Positions 1 through 8,813 of a stretch of 64,000 nt of DNA are shown piece by piece (the stretch's first letter is position 1; every line of letters begins with the position of its first letter). Source of the DNA: Lachnospiraceae bacterium (lineage in GTDB: Bacteria > Bacillota > Clostridia > Lachnospirales > Lachnospiraceae); contig JAJQDT010000110.1 of assembly GCA_021202075.1 (NCBI GenBank), forward strand, positions 36,369 to 100,368, in the 5' to 3' direction. A model generated the notes under the pieces. It did not search any database. It saw only the letters and a program-made list of their open reading frames with translations, and was not told where the DNA came from. The position numbers were made by a program, and so were the translations under genes.

Positions 1-359
1 AAATCCATATCAATCGTATCATACGGGATCTCTTCATTAAACTGTGTATGCAGATGCAGCAGCGGCTTGCGGAACTCCTGCAGACCGAGGATCCAGGACT
101 TAGCCGGTGAAAAGGTATGCATCCAGGTGATCACGCCCGCGCACTCATCGTCCGCGTTCGCCTCGTTGAACGTCTTGCGGATAACCTCATTTGTAATCAT
201 GGTCGGCTTCCAGATAACCTCATACGGAAGCACACCCGACTCATTCAGCTTGCTCACAATGATTTTGGAATGCTCCGCCACCTTAGCAAGGCACTCATCT
301 CCATAGAGATCCTGAGAGCCGGTAGCAAACCAGAACTTGTAATTCTTTGCAGCTTTCAT
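1..359 (-). CDS. araA: L-arabinose isomerase, N-terminal part (cut by window edge)
   Basis: This is the first ~119 residues of an arabinose isomerase, which converts L-arabinose to L-ribulose in the cytoplasm. The protein opens with MKAAKNYKFWFATGSQDLYG, and further on has CAGVITWMHTFSPAK and LLHLHTQFNEEIP, all hallmark segments of AraA. The start is fixed by an AAGGAGG site (complement of 368-374) 8 bases upstream; another ATG five bases upstream runs straight into a stop. The rest of the gene lies outside the window. A small inverted repeat upstream could be an operator. The next gene to the right is an esterase-like hydrolase on the same strand, so a plant-polysaccharide context is possible but not proven. 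Confidence 0.93.
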   Translation of the reverse strand, partial: MKAAKNYKFWFATGSQDLYGDECLAKVAEHSKIIVSKLNESGVLPYEVIWKPTMITNEVIRKTFNEANADDECAGVITWMHTFSPAKSWILGLQEFRKPLLHLHTQFNEEIPYDTIDMD

Positions 360-395
360 TGCATTATCCTCCTTATATGAATAAAAAATAAATAC

Positions 396-411
396 ATAAC
401 GTGTCCGTTAT
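396..411. promoter_or_regulatory. Inverted repeat upstream of araA, possible operator
   Basis: ATAACG-TGTC-CGTTAT is a perfect 6+6 inverted repeat about 37 bases before the araA start. Its place between the likely promoter and the ribosome binding site would suit a repressor of arabinose genes. It does not match the well-known AraR consensus of Bacillus closely, so this is inference from position and symmetry only. Confidence 0.25.
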
Positions 412-441
412 CGCAAAGCGAGAATGGACATGGCAATGTTC

Positions 442-472
442 CGATTTTCGGAGAAAATCGAGAACGGTACCG
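442..472. repeat. Dispersed palindromic repeat B, copy 1
   Basis: CGATTTTC-gga-GAAAATCG forms a hairpin and is followed by AGAACGGTACCG. Nearly the same block (GAAAATCGAGAACGGTACCG) recurs at 15713-15743, also between genes. The stretch 360-729 otherwise holds no convincing gene. Confidence 0.45.
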
Positions 473-662
473 CGCCATATAATGCACGGCATACATTGTA
501 ATACTATCCGAGCCAGAAAACCAGCCGGCGCCGCGACCGGAAGGGATCGTTACAAGACAGGCATAGCTTATTTCGCAACTGATCCCTGGCGCCGGAAAAG
601 AGCTCCATGGCAGGGAATCCCTGCAAAATCATAACTAATCAGAGCAGCTGGTCATATTCTGA

Positions 663-682
663 CAGAGAAATGTTTTTCTCTG
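663..682 (-). terminator. Hairpin after the hydrolase gene
   Basis: CAGAGAAA and TTTCTCTG form an 8-bp stem about 50 bases past the hydrolase stop codon. There is no clean U-tract, so this is only a possible terminator. Confidence 0.25.
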
Positions 683-729
683 CAGGTGTCAACAGCAGCG
701 GTATCTGACTCAAAGATATCAAAAATTCA

Positions 730-1545
730 TCAGAGAACCCAGTTCTCCATCCATGCGTGTACAAGTTGCGGCCAGACCGCAACCGCCTGTTCTGTCCATC
801 CGCCGTCCGCCGAGCCGGTTAGCCGATTCGCGAGCGACAGGCCATGCCCGCCCCGCTCAAACAGATGGAATTCCGTCGAAATGTGATGCTCCACCAGAGC
901 ATTGACAAGAAGCAGAGAATTCTGTACCGGCACACAGTCATCCTCGCAGGTATGCCATACAAAGGTGCGCGGCACCTGCTCCCCGACGCAAAACTCCAGG
1001 GACAGTTCCTTCTTTTGGGCCTCATAATCCGCGCCGAGAAGGTTGCGGAACGAGCCGTCATGCGCAAATTCCCCGGAAGAAATGACCGGATAGCACAAGA
1101 TCAGTGCGTTCGGACGGAGCCGTTCGGATTCTTCCTTCAATTCCTCCGCCAGAAAGCTGCGGTTCCAGAACATCCCGTAATTCGCCGCCAGATGCCCGCC
1201 CGCGGAAAATCCGGACACCACGATTCTGTCCGTATCCACGTGCCAATCCTTCGCGTTCGAGCGAATCACTGACACCGCCTTGCCCAACTCCAGAAGCGCG
1301 GTCGGATAAACAGCCGGCGCCACCGAATACCGGAGCACCGCCGCATGGTACCCCATCGAAAGGTACTGCATCGCCACAATCTCCGCCTCCCGATCCGAAA
1401 GAAACTCATAGCCGCCGCCCGGGCAGATCACAACCATCGGCCGTATCGGAATCGGAATCTCCGGCGACGCATCCAGAAGGTACAGATACAGTGCCGCATA
1501 GTCCATGGAATCTTTATTTTTAATATCAATTGTCTCGTATCTCAT
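730..1545 (-). CDS. Alpha/beta hydrolase, acetyl-esterase-like
   Basis: A 271-residue cytoplasmic alpha/beta hydrolase of the esterase/lipase type often found with carbohydrate genes. Visible motifs are the oxyanion segment VVICPGGGYEFLSDREA, the nucleophile elbow GFSAGGHLA (G-x-S-x-G), an acid-loop ED-DCVP and a late GGHGLS histidine, so the Ser-Asp-His triad is complete. I start at MRYETIDIKN because AGGAAAAAATC precedes it; the frame stays open 24 codons further upstream, but that part overlaps the terminator hairpin of the gene before it. The distance to araA makes an operon uncertain. It could deacetylate sugars or xylan fragments, but the sequence does not define the substrate. Confidence 0.85.
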   Translation of the reverse strand: MRYETIDIKNKDSMDYAALYLYLLDASPEIPIPIRPMVVICPGGGYEFLSDREAEIVAMQYLSMGYHAAVLRYSVAPAVYPTALLELGKAVSVIRSNAKDWHVDTDRIVVSGFSAGGHLAANYGMFWNRSFLAEELKEESERLRPNALILCYPVISSGEFAHDGSFRNLLGADYEAQKKELSLEFCVGEQVPRTFVWHTCEDDCVPVQNSLLLVNALVEHHISTEFHLFERGGHGLSLANRLTGSADGGWTEQAVAVWPQLVHAWMENWVL

Positions 1546-1562
1546 ATGATTTTTTCCTGTTC

Positions 1563-1606
1563 TAAAAAGTCTGCCGACTCGGCATTTTTTGCCAGTGCGG
1601 CAGACT
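1563..1606 (-). terminator. Rho-independent terminator of the foldase-like gene
   Basis: AGTCTGCCG (1569-1577) pairs with CGGCAGACT (1598-1606). On the minus strand the stem is followed by a run of T (complement of 1564-1568). It sits about 30 bases after the stop of the lipoprotein gene, directly in front of the hydrolase start. Confidence 0.75.
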
Positions 1607-1634
1607 CGATTCATCACATCTTAATTTTTATAAA

Positions 1635-3269
1635 TTATTCGCTCTCAGTCTCGTCTGCAGTATCCGCTTCCGTCGCTTCCTCAGACTCTGCTGCTTCCGT
1701 TTCTGCAGCTTCCGTATCCGTCTCGGATTCTGCCTCTGTGTCGGCCTCTGAAGCTGCTTCCGTATCGATCTCAGCTTCCGAACCATCCTCAGTTCCTTCT
1801 TCTGTATCCGCCTCAGATTCGGACTCAGCCTCCTCTTCGGTATCCGTCTCGGTCTCTTCTTCCTCATACAGGTACAGATTCGAGTCGAAGGTAATCGTCG
1901 CGAGGACTTCGTCGTCCTGGGAAATCTCGCCGTCTTCCTCCCATTCCGTGTACAGATCCTCGATCATCTCGTCCTTCCGGTCTTCAATGATGCTCTCTTT
2001 CTCCTCCTCGGTCGCCTCTTCGTCAAATTCGTTGACTACTCTTACCACATAATAGCCGCTCGACGCTTCCACCGGATATTCGATCAGGGTATCGTCCCCA
2101 ACCCCTTCTGTAGCTGTGATCAGGCCTTCCACTACCGATGTGCTGTCCGCGCCAAAGGTAATCTCATTCGACGTCAGATCCTCGTCAATCTGCACCGCCG
2201 CATCCTCCAGGCTCAGATCCTCGTCCGCCAGGAGGAGCTCAATAATCTGCTCGCACTTCGCATAGGCCTCTTCCATCGCCGCTACGACTTCCGGATCCTC
2301 GGTCTCTGTTTCCGTCTCCGTCTCTTCAGCCGTCTCAGACTCTGCCTCCGACGCATCTTCCGCTTCTGACGCATCCTCCGCGTCAGTCTCATCCTCCGCA
2401 GCATCTGTATCCGCCGCCTCGGTCTCAGCCTCTTCTGTATCAGCAGCTTCCTCCGTCTCTGTTTCATCCGAGGAGGTCGTCTTCGTCGCCGTATTGCCGC
2501 TCAGCAAAGCCGTCTCGGACTCTTCATCTACAGCAGTCTCAGCTATCGTCTCAGACTCCTCATCCGCAGCGGTCTCTTCCTCGGTCTCAGCCGCAGTTTC
2601 CTCTTCCGCATCAGCCTCATCCGCCGTCTCGTCTTCGGCGTCCTCACTGGCTGCCTCTTCGGTCTCGGTTTCTTCTTCCGTCTCGTCCTCGGTCTCCATC
2701 GCGACGTAGACATACTCAACGCGCCGCTGCGCAGCTTCCTCGTCCGATACCTCCGTATCCACATCCGCGCACATCGCGACCTCCATCTTCGCCTGGATCG
2801 TGATCAGGGAAAGATACTCTTCTATGATCTCCTGCGTCGCGGACATCGCGGTGAGCGTATCCTCATCGTTCGCTTCTATAAAAGCAGCAGCAGCCTCAGA
2901 AATCGCCGTCTCCTCATCCTCGGTCAGCGAAACATCATAATCCTCCATGTTCTGTCTCGCCAGGATCATCTCCTCAATGGATTCAATGCAGCTTTCAAGT
3001 ACCATATCTCCAATCGTATAGCCGTCGCTGTAATCATAGAGGTAAGGATTATCTCCAAAATAATACTCATACACTTCCTGCGTCTGCGCCTGCGAATAGC
3101 TGGCCGCAAACTTTATCAGGCCTGCTGACACCGTTTCTTCATTCACAGTCAGAACTGTTGCGTCCGCGTCAAATGCCGCCTCACTGCTTTTGGAGCAGCC
3201 CGCCAGCGAGGTCATCACAAGACTCGCGCTCAGCATCGATAAGGCTGCCCGTTTCATTCCCATATTCAT
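1635..3269 (-). CDS. PrsA-like foldase lipoprotein with long acidic repeats
   Basis: A 544-residue surface lipoprotein. A signal peptide ends in the lipobox LAGC (Cys25). Residues about 35-180 resemble the SurA/PrsA N-terminal chaperone region (TVNEETVSAGLIKF, then helical segments). The parvulin-like part begins at RRVEYVYVAM (183) and continues after residue 327 (ITFGADSTS, SGYYVVRVVNEF). Between them lies an acidic Glu/Thr/Ala/Asp low-complexity insertion of roughly 135 residues (191-326). A second such tail of about 75 residues ends the protein. GGAGGA sits 10 bases before the start. The role is inferred as extracellular protein folding. Whether the split parvulin domain is active is open; the start and lipobox are well supported. 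Confidence 0.75.
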   Translation of the reverse strand: MNMGMKRAALSMLSASLVMTSLAGCSKSSEAAFDADATVLTVNEETVSAGLIKFAASYSQAQTQEVYEYYFGDNPYLYDYSDGYTIGDMVLESCIESIEEMILARQNMEDYDVSLTEDEETAISEAAAAFIEANDEDTLTAMSATQEIIEEYLSLITIQAKMEVAMCADVDTEVSDEEAAQRRVEYVYVAMETEDETEEETETEEAASEDAEDETADEADAEEETAAETEEETAADEESETIAETAVDEESETALLSGNTATKTTSSDETETEEAADTEEAETEAADTDAAEDETDAEDASEAEDASEAESETAEETETETETEDPEVVAAMEEAYAKCEQIIELLLADEDLSLEDAAVQIDEDLTSNEITFGADSTSVVEGLITATEGVGDDTLIEYPVEASSGYYVVRVVNEFDEEATEEEKESIIEDRKDEMIEDLYTEWEEDGEISQDDEVLATITFDSNLYLYEEEETETDTEEEAESESEADTEEGTEDGSEAEIDTEAASEADTEAESETDTEAAETEAAESEEATEADTADETESE

Positions 3270-3564
3270 TAAAATAGCTCCTCCGTTTCCTGTCGTGCAT
3301 TCCGGCTGCAGGCATTCAGCTCAAACCATACTTCCTGCGAGCATCCTGTCATACTTTCTGTATGCATCGCTCCCCGATTCTGCACTATGTTCTTTTCGTA
3401 CCGTTCCTTTCCGGACACAGCACGCTTTATGTCAGCCGTTTTCGAATCACAGCCGCACTCGCTGAACTATTATAATCGTTTTTGGCGCATATCGCAACAT
3501 CAAAAAATGTTTTTTCAGCTTTTTTTCAAAATGTTTTTCAATGTTTTTTCAATTCTCATGAATA

Positions 3565-4755
3565 TCATATATCACAGTCGGCTTCTGTTTCTGCCCCAAC
3601 GATGTTCTCCATCGCATTGACAGGCATCCTGGATTCCTTTTCTTTCCTTTTTACAAGAAGAGCCGCGCCGAGCGTGACGGTCAGCGGAACGGAGAGCACG
3701 ATGCCGTAGCTCCCGGCCAGCCCCTGCATGATGGCTATGCCGATATTGTTGGAATTGATCAGCTGCTGGTAAGGAAGGTTGTAGGCGTAATCCAGCATCA
3801 GCGTGCTGGTGCTGGTACCCGCAAACGCCAGAATCAGCGTATTGCTGTCCGTCCCCATCATATCGCGGCCCACACGCATTCCCGCGAACCAGAGCTCTTT
3901 CCGCGAAATGGACGGATTCTGGCGAACAATCTCATCCATGGCGCTGGAAACCGACATGGCCACGTCCATGGTCGCGCCAAGGGCGGAAATCAGCAGACCG
4001 GAAAAGAGCAGACCGCCGACCTGAATTCCCTTCACATTCCAGAGCGTAATAAGACTTTCAATGTCAGAAACATTGTATCCGGTAATCCCGGAAGCCCTGC
4101 TAAACAGGATTGCCGCAACCCCGGCGCTTAATATCCCCGCAACCGTCCCTCCGATCGCGCAGACCGTTTTCCTGGTCGCACCGCCGATCAGGTACATCGT
4201 GACCAGCGTCGTGACGAAACAGACGAATACCGCCACCCAGAACGGAGAATACCCGCGGTAGATCAGCGGAATATAAAGAAAAATCACGCTCGCGAACGTA
4301 AAAATCAGTCCCAGGCTTCCTTTCACCCCCTGTTTTCCACCGACCACGCACAGCAGCAGCAGATAGAGCGCCGCAAAAATATAAATCACCCATTCCCGAT
4401 CCTTCGTGTAAACACTCGCGACCGTTGTATCTCCCGAAACGCTCTGCATCACAATCACATGCATCCCGACCGTGCACCCGGCGCCGAACAGATAGCCGGA
4501 GCTGCTGGTCATCTCAAGAACCTCGCCCTTGCGCACACCGGTGAGCATCTCCACCTTAACAGTCTGCTGCCCGGAGCGCGAACCGTCCGACTGCAGATTA
4601 TCCTTCACGATTTCCGTAACGACTCCCTTTTCAAACGTCTGGCCGGTGCGCGTCACCAGCTCCGTAATCTCCACCTGATTCGCCCACAGAATCAGTCCGA
4701 TGAACGCCGCGAGCACGATAATCGGAACTATTATTTTCGCTGTTTTTTTCCTCAT
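3565..4755 (-). CDS. YibE/F family multipass membrane protein
   Basis: A 396-residue integral membrane protein. One N-terminal membrane segment (residues about 8-26) is followed by an extracytoplasmic domain with VVTEIVKDNLQ and VRKGEVLEM. Then come about seven hydrophobic helices, with the family-typical stretches GGKQGVKGSLGLIFTF, LSALGATMDVAMSVSSAMDEI and RVGRDMMGTDSNTLILAFAG. These match the YibE/F family, whose function is not settled experimentally. A GAGGAAG-like site precedes the chosen ATG. The gene upstream on the same strand is the phosphoesterase, separated by about 370 bases that include a terminator. Confidence 0.88.
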   Translation of the reverse strand: MRKKTAKIIVPIIVLAAFIGLILWANQVEITELVTRTGQTFEKGVVTEIVKDNLQSDGSRSGQQTVKVEMLTGVRKGEVLEMTSSSGYLFGAGCTVGMHVIVMQSVSGDTTVASVYTKDREWVIYIFAALYLLLLCVVGGKQGVKGSLGLIFTFASVIFLYIPLIYRGYSPFWVAVFVCFVTTLVTMYLIGGATRKTVCAIGGTVAGILSAGVAAILFSRASGITGYNVSDIESLITLWNVKGIQVGGLLFSGLLISALGATMDVAMSVSSAMDEIVRQNPSISRKELWFAGMRVGRDMMGTDSNTLILAFAGTSTSTLMLDYAYNLPYQQLINSNNIGIAIMQGLAGSYGIVLSVPLTVTLGAALLVKRKEKESRMPVNAMENIVGAETEADCDI

Positions 4756-4801
4756 GGCCTTACTTCCTCATGTATAATGTTAAAAATTTACTGATCAAGT
4801 A

Positions 4802-4830
4802 GGAGGCGACTTGTCGGCTCCTACTCGCCC
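4802..4830. repeat. Near-perfect palindrome
   Basis: GTAGGAG-gCGAC-tt-GTCGg-CTCCTAC is an almost perfect inverted repeat between the YibE/F start and the upstream terminator. It could act as an operator for the YibE/F gene or as part of an intergenic repeat. The flanking stretch 4756-5128 has no gene. Confidence 0.35.
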
Positions 4831-4896
4831 GCGCGGGCTGCGTCCGGCGTCAGCCGGAAAACTCCTTACGCAACCCTGCGCATAAACAACGAAACA

Positions 4897-4928
4897 ACGG
4901 CGGGTCTTTGCTTTCGCAAGCCCGCCGT
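4897..4928 (-). terminator. Terminator of the phosphoesterase gene
   Basis: ACGGCGGG and CCCGCCGT form the stem, with GCAAG/CTTTGC extending it inward. On the minus strand the T-rich GTTGTTTCGTTGTTT follows. It lies 200 bases after the phosphoesterase stop. Confidence 0.55.
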
Positions 4929-5128
4929 CCATCACTCACACCCGGCAGCTCTCTTTCGAGCTCAAAACCGGCCTGTTTTTAATCCGTCACCAGCCGTTGC
5001 TGCCTGTCACCTGTCAAGGCCGTCCGCCATTCTGTACCACTGCCTGAATTATTTATGCCTTTTTATCTCTCTGTCTCTGTTTCAGCACAGTGCCAGCGGC
5101 GGATAACTGATAACTCCCTGCACTTTCA

Positions 5129-6697
5129 TCACTCTGCGGTCTTTACAATCGTAAACGCCTCATCGATCGTCTCAACAGTCCCGTCGTCCGTAATCTGATA
5201 CGTCTCTACGGAGAAGGAATCCGCTGTCATAGTGATGACCGAATAGCTCGGCAGCCAGTTCTGGCTTCTTACTTCGATGTAATCCTGCTGTGACGCGATC
5301 AGCTCATAGAACTTTGAACCACTTGCGGAGTTCGCGGTCAGGTAAAGGATACCTTCCGGATCCGTTACGGTATCTCCGTCCACATCCTCGATGGTGTAGC
5401 AGATGTTATCATCCTGGAACTCGGCCAGAGCCGCTTCCGCCTCCTCATCGCCCTCTTCCGGATTCAGTTCGATCTGCTCACCGCTCTCGATATTGGTCGC
5501 GTGATCCCAGTCATAGTCCATGCCGTCCTCAGTCAGAGAGAATGCATAGCTCTCATGCTCCTCACTATCGCCGTACAGAAGCTTCGAACGGCTGTAGGTA
5601 TGGTCATGGCCCTGAAGTACGACGTCGATATCATATTCATCAAATACCGGTGTCAGCTGGGTACGAAGAATCATACCGTCTGTATCAGAGTGATCCAGGC
5701 CGGTACCGTAAATATCCTGGTGCATGGTAACGACACGCCATGTCGCATCCGGATACGCCGCAACTGCCTCATCGATCGCCTGCTGATGCTCCGCTACATT
5801 GTAGTTATTCGTATTCAGCACGATGAACAGGCCGTCGCCATATGAATAGTAATAGTCTCCGCCCGCGGTCGTCGCGCCAAGCTCCGTCGCATTCGGGTTA
5901 TTGAAATGATACGTATAATCCTCGTTGAGAGAATCATGGTTGCCGATCGTCGTCGCCACTGCAAGGCCTGCAAGCACATCCGACTCCAGATACGCCGCAT
6001 ATTCCTCTTCCTTTGCGCTTCCGGTCTTGTTTACCTGGTCGCCTGCGGAAATCATGAAATTGATATCCGTATTCTCTGCAGTCGCGATCTCCAGTGTACG
6101 GTTCCACGCAAAACCATCGTTTTCAGCCGCCGTGTTTGCCACCCCACTGTCCGCTACCAGCTCGCCGTCTCCCTGTGTCTGTCCCTTGGAAGCGCCGATC
6201 TGCGGGTCGCCGACATAAAGGATTTTTACTGTGTCATAGCTTCCTGTCGTGTATTCCTTTACCTCTGTCTGCTCGCCGTTCTTCTCTACTGTATAATAAT
6301 AAGTGGTCTCTGCCTCAAGGCCGGTCACCGTCACATGATTGTAATGATAAGCCACGCCATCAGTCAGATCCGTATTCACATCACCGCTCTCGCCGGTAAA
6401 CTCCTCCAGCGCATCCGCATCGGTACCAAAATGTACCACCGGCGTCGCGTCGCTGCCGGTATTCTCGCTGTACCAGGCAAAATTCAGCTCCGTCTCATCC
6501 GCGCCCGGCGTCAGAGATACCTTTGTGTAATCCGTAGCAATGGTCTCCCAATTGCTCTCCCACTCAGCCCAGGCATCGCCGCCCGTCGCACTCGAATCAT
6601 TGTAATGCTCGGTCGCCGCAAGCGCTGTTTGACATGAAAATGCGGATCCTATAATCGCAGCCGCAGTTAAAATACTGATGACTCTTTTCCTATCCAT
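5129..6697 (-). CDS. Secreted purple-acid-phosphatase-like metallophosphoesterase
   Basis: A 522-residue exported enzyme with a signal peptide ending near ALA-AT (residue 28). Residues about 60-155 form a fibronectin-like domain typical of the N-terminus of purple acid phosphatases (TKVSLTPGADETELNFAWYS). The metallophosphoesterase core carries all metal-binding blocks: GDPQIG (163), SAGDQVN (218), GNHD (252), a VTMHQDIY histidine and LQGHDHTYSRS. It should hydrolyse phosphate esters outside the cell with a two-metal centre. The start has AGAGGT 8 bases upstream. No sorting signal is seen. The upstream 840 bases have no intact gene. Confidence 0.88.
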   Translation of the reverse strand: MDRKRVISILTAAAIIGSAFSCQTALAATEHYNDSSATGGDAWAEWESNWETIATDYTKVSLTPGADETELNFAWYSENTGSDATPVVHFGTDADALEEFTGESGDVNTDLTDGVAYHYNHVTVTGLEAETTYYYTVEKNGEQTEVKEYTTGSYDTVKILYVGDPQIGASKGQTQGDGELVADSGVANTAAENDGFAWNRTLEIATAENTDINFMISAGDQVNKTGSAKEEEYAAYLESDVLAGLAVATTIGNHDSLNEDYTYHFNNPNATELGATTAGGDYYYSYGDGLFIVLNTNNYNVAEHQQAIDEAVAAYPDATWRVVTMHQDIYGTGLDHSDTDGMILRTQLTPVFDEYDIDVVLQGHDHTYSRSKLLYGDSEEHESYAFSLTEDGMDYDWDHATNIESGEQIELNPEEGDEEAEAALAEFQDDNICYTIEDVDGDTVTDPEGILYLTANSASGSKFYELIASQQDYIEVRSQNWLPSYSVITMTADSFSVETYQITDDGTVETIDEAFTIVKTAE

Positions 6698-7171
6698 ACA
6701 TGAACCTCTTTTCTTCTCGAATATTCTCTCAATCAGGAACAGTCCGTTCTCTATTCTATTCTGTTCCGTTCCAAATCATCCGGTTTGCCGCGAAAGCATC
6801 TCTTATGGATCCTCCCGCCGGCAACGATCGGATTTATCATCATTTTCTGTAACCATTCAGAGAAGCGATCACGGAAAGCCTTTTCCTTTTCATACTGTTC
6901 TGAACGATTACAATTATATGTTCAGTCATGGAGATTCTCTGGCGCCTCACGATTCCCGCTGACAACGCGAGTATAGCACCCCAAAAAAGAAAAGCAATAG
7001 ACTTTACCAAGTTTTCTGAAAGTTTTACACAGATTATACAAAGGTGTGACAATTACTTGAGAAATCTTACGTTTCATTCATTTATCTCTATTGTCGCATC
7101 CTTCTTTCTATGCTAATATTACAGTAATTCCATCAATGCCATTTGTGAAAAGATAATCGGAGGGCGGTCAT

Positions 7172-7366
7172 ATACCAAAATCCATTGCCACCAGGCTTCA
7201 GGACTTTGAAAAAGTCATACGTCGCAATGCTTTTTATATAGATAAGACTCCGTTTATAGCCGACTGGTGGCTGTCAAATGACGATGTCACCTTAATTACG
7301 AGGCCGCGCCCTCGTGATTCCCGGAGCTCGTATGGTAGATCAGCATGTCCCAATTGTAAATATTAA
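7172..7366 (+). pseudogene. Remnant of an AAA-ATPase-like (PF09820-type) gene
   Basis: Reading from ATA at 7172 gives IPKSIATRLQDFEKVIRRNA, then YIDKTPFIADWW and DDVTLITRPR. This is the characteristic N-terminus of AAA-ATPase-like proteins, which normally continues with RFGKT, the Walker A motif. Here homology stops at ITRPR and the frame ends at 7366. GGAGGG stands 8 bases before the ATA, so the original start was probably ATG and has changed to ATA. It is a short dead fragment. An unrelated ATPase follows directly. Confidence 0.7.
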
Positions 7367-7502
7367 TAATTCCAGAAGTAAAACCCTAATATTTTCAGAG
7401 GCAAAATGCCAATATTCTCGGATGTGAAATCTCAATATTTTCGGAAGTAATTTCACGATATTTTCGGAAGTAAATCATTGATATTTTCGGAAGTTTGGGC
7501 TA
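7365..7502 (+). repeat. Six tandem 23-bp direct repeats before the ATPase gene
   Basis: Six consecutive units of exactly 23 bp (7365, 7388, 7411, 7434, 7457, 7480) share the core ATATTTTCGGAAGT followed by a variable 8-9 bp tail. The last three units are best conserved; the first is most worn. The array ends 36 bases before the start codon of the next gene. Period and position suggest an operator array or binding sites, but no matching family is known to me. Confidence 0.8.
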
Positions 7503-7538
7503 TACTATACGAAAAGAAATCGTCCAGGGAGGAATCGC

Positions 7539-8810
7539 ATGAGTACGAAATATCTGAAACGAATAGCAGACAAAATACTGGCCGACCGTCTCGAATCCAG
7601 CGGAGCTGTTTTAATTGAGGGGCCTAAATGGTGCGGAAAAACAAGAACAGCCACAGAAATGTCGAAAAGCCAGCTTTATATGCAGGATCCGGATAAAGCA
7701 TCCTCTTACATGAAAGCAGCAGATACAAAGCCATCCATTCTTCTAAAGGGAGATACCCCCCGGCTTCTCGATGAATGGCAGACTGCCCCCGTCCTGTGGG
7801 ATGCAGTGCGTTTTACGGTTGATCAGAAGGGAGAAGCCGGACAGTTTATCTTAACCGGTTCGGCCGTTCCGCCGGATAACGCAGTACAGCACACAGGAAC
7901 CGGAAGAATATCGAGAATGATGATGCGGCCGATGAGCCTCTATGAATCCGGAGAATCGAACGGTACCGTATCGCTGTCTGAATTGTTTGACGGGAATCTG
8001 GAGATTGAATCTTTTTCAGAATTAACGATTGAGGAGACTGCCTATGCCATTGTTCGCGGCGGCTGGCCGGCATCCATCGGCGAATCAGAAAAGAATGCTC
8101 TGCGGCATGCAATTGATTATGTGGAAGCGATTATAAATGCGGACGTATCGAGAGTTGACGGCGTTGAAAAAAATCCCGCCAGAGTCCGGGCTTTATTGCG
8201 ATCTTTGGCGCGAAACATCTCGACTTTAGCGACGATCAAAACCATTCATGACGACATCGCCATGGGAGACACGGATGAAAGCATTTCAGAAAAAACAATC
8301 AGTCAGTATCTCAATGCGCTCAACCGTATCTTTGTAACCGATAACATTCCTGCCTGGAATCCTGCGTTGCGTTCGAAAACGGCCATACGAACTTCTCCGA
8401 AACGGCAGTTTACGGACCCATCGATTGCAGCAGCGGTTATGCGTCTGACGCCGGAACGATTGCTCGATGATTTCAATTATTTTGGATTCCTGTTCGAATC
8501 ATTATGCGAACGGGATTTAAGAGTCTATGCGGAATCGATCGACGGTGAAGTCTTTCATTATCGTGACAGCAGCGGCCTTGAGGCCGATGCTGTCATAGCG
8601 CTCAACGATGGACGATGGGCCGCTGTCGAAATCAAGCTTGGATCAAAAGAAATCGAAGAGGCCGCAAAGCACCTTATAGAACTGAAAAACAAAGTCAATA
8701 CCGAAAAGATGCGCGAACCGTCCTTTCTGATGGTTCTGACCGGAACGGAGATTGCTTATCGCCGGGATGACGGCGTCCTGATCGTGCCAATCGGGAGCCT
8801 GAAAAACTGA
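7539..8810 (+). CDS. AAA ATPase with DUF4143 (AAA_14 family)
   Basis: A 423-residue protein. The Walker A loop is GPKWCGKT (residues 28-35), Walker B lies in PRLLDEWQ, and a sensor-like FILTGSA follows. This is the usual arrangement of the AAA_14/DUF4143 proteins. The C-terminal half ends in a PD-(D/E)XK-like core, SSGLEADAVIALNDG followed by AAVEIKLG, so a nuclease-like fold is likely. GGGAGG precedes the ATG. It is a lone plus-strand gene between minus-strand neighbours, behind six 23-bp repeats. The biological role of this family is unknown; defence, partitioning or regulation have all been proposed. Confidence 0.85.
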   Translation: MSTKYLKRIADKILADRLESSGAVLIEGPKWCGKTRTATEMSKSQLYMQDPDKASSYMKAADTKPSILLKGDTPRLLDEWQTAPVLWDAVRFTVDQKGEAGQFILTGSAVPPDNAVQHTGTGRISRMMMRPMSLYESGESNGTVSLSELFDGNLEIESFSELTIEETAYAIVRGGWPASIGESEKNALRHAIDYVEAIINADVSRVDGVEKNPARVRALLRSLARNISTLATIKTIHDDIAMGDTDESISEKTISQYLNALNRIFVTDNIPAWNPALRSKTAIRTSPKRQFTDPSIAAAVMRLTPERLLDDFNYFGFLFESLCERDLRVYAESIDGEVFHYRDSSGLEADAVIALNDGRWAAVEIKLGSKEIEEAAKHLIELKNKVNTEKMREPSFLMVLTGTEIAYRRDDGVLIVPIGSLKN

Positions 8811-8813
8811 TTA

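Noticed and set aside
7365..7502. CRISPR array
   Set aside because: The six 23-bp units are contiguous with only 8-9 variable bases; there are no 30-base spacers, and no cas genes are nearby.
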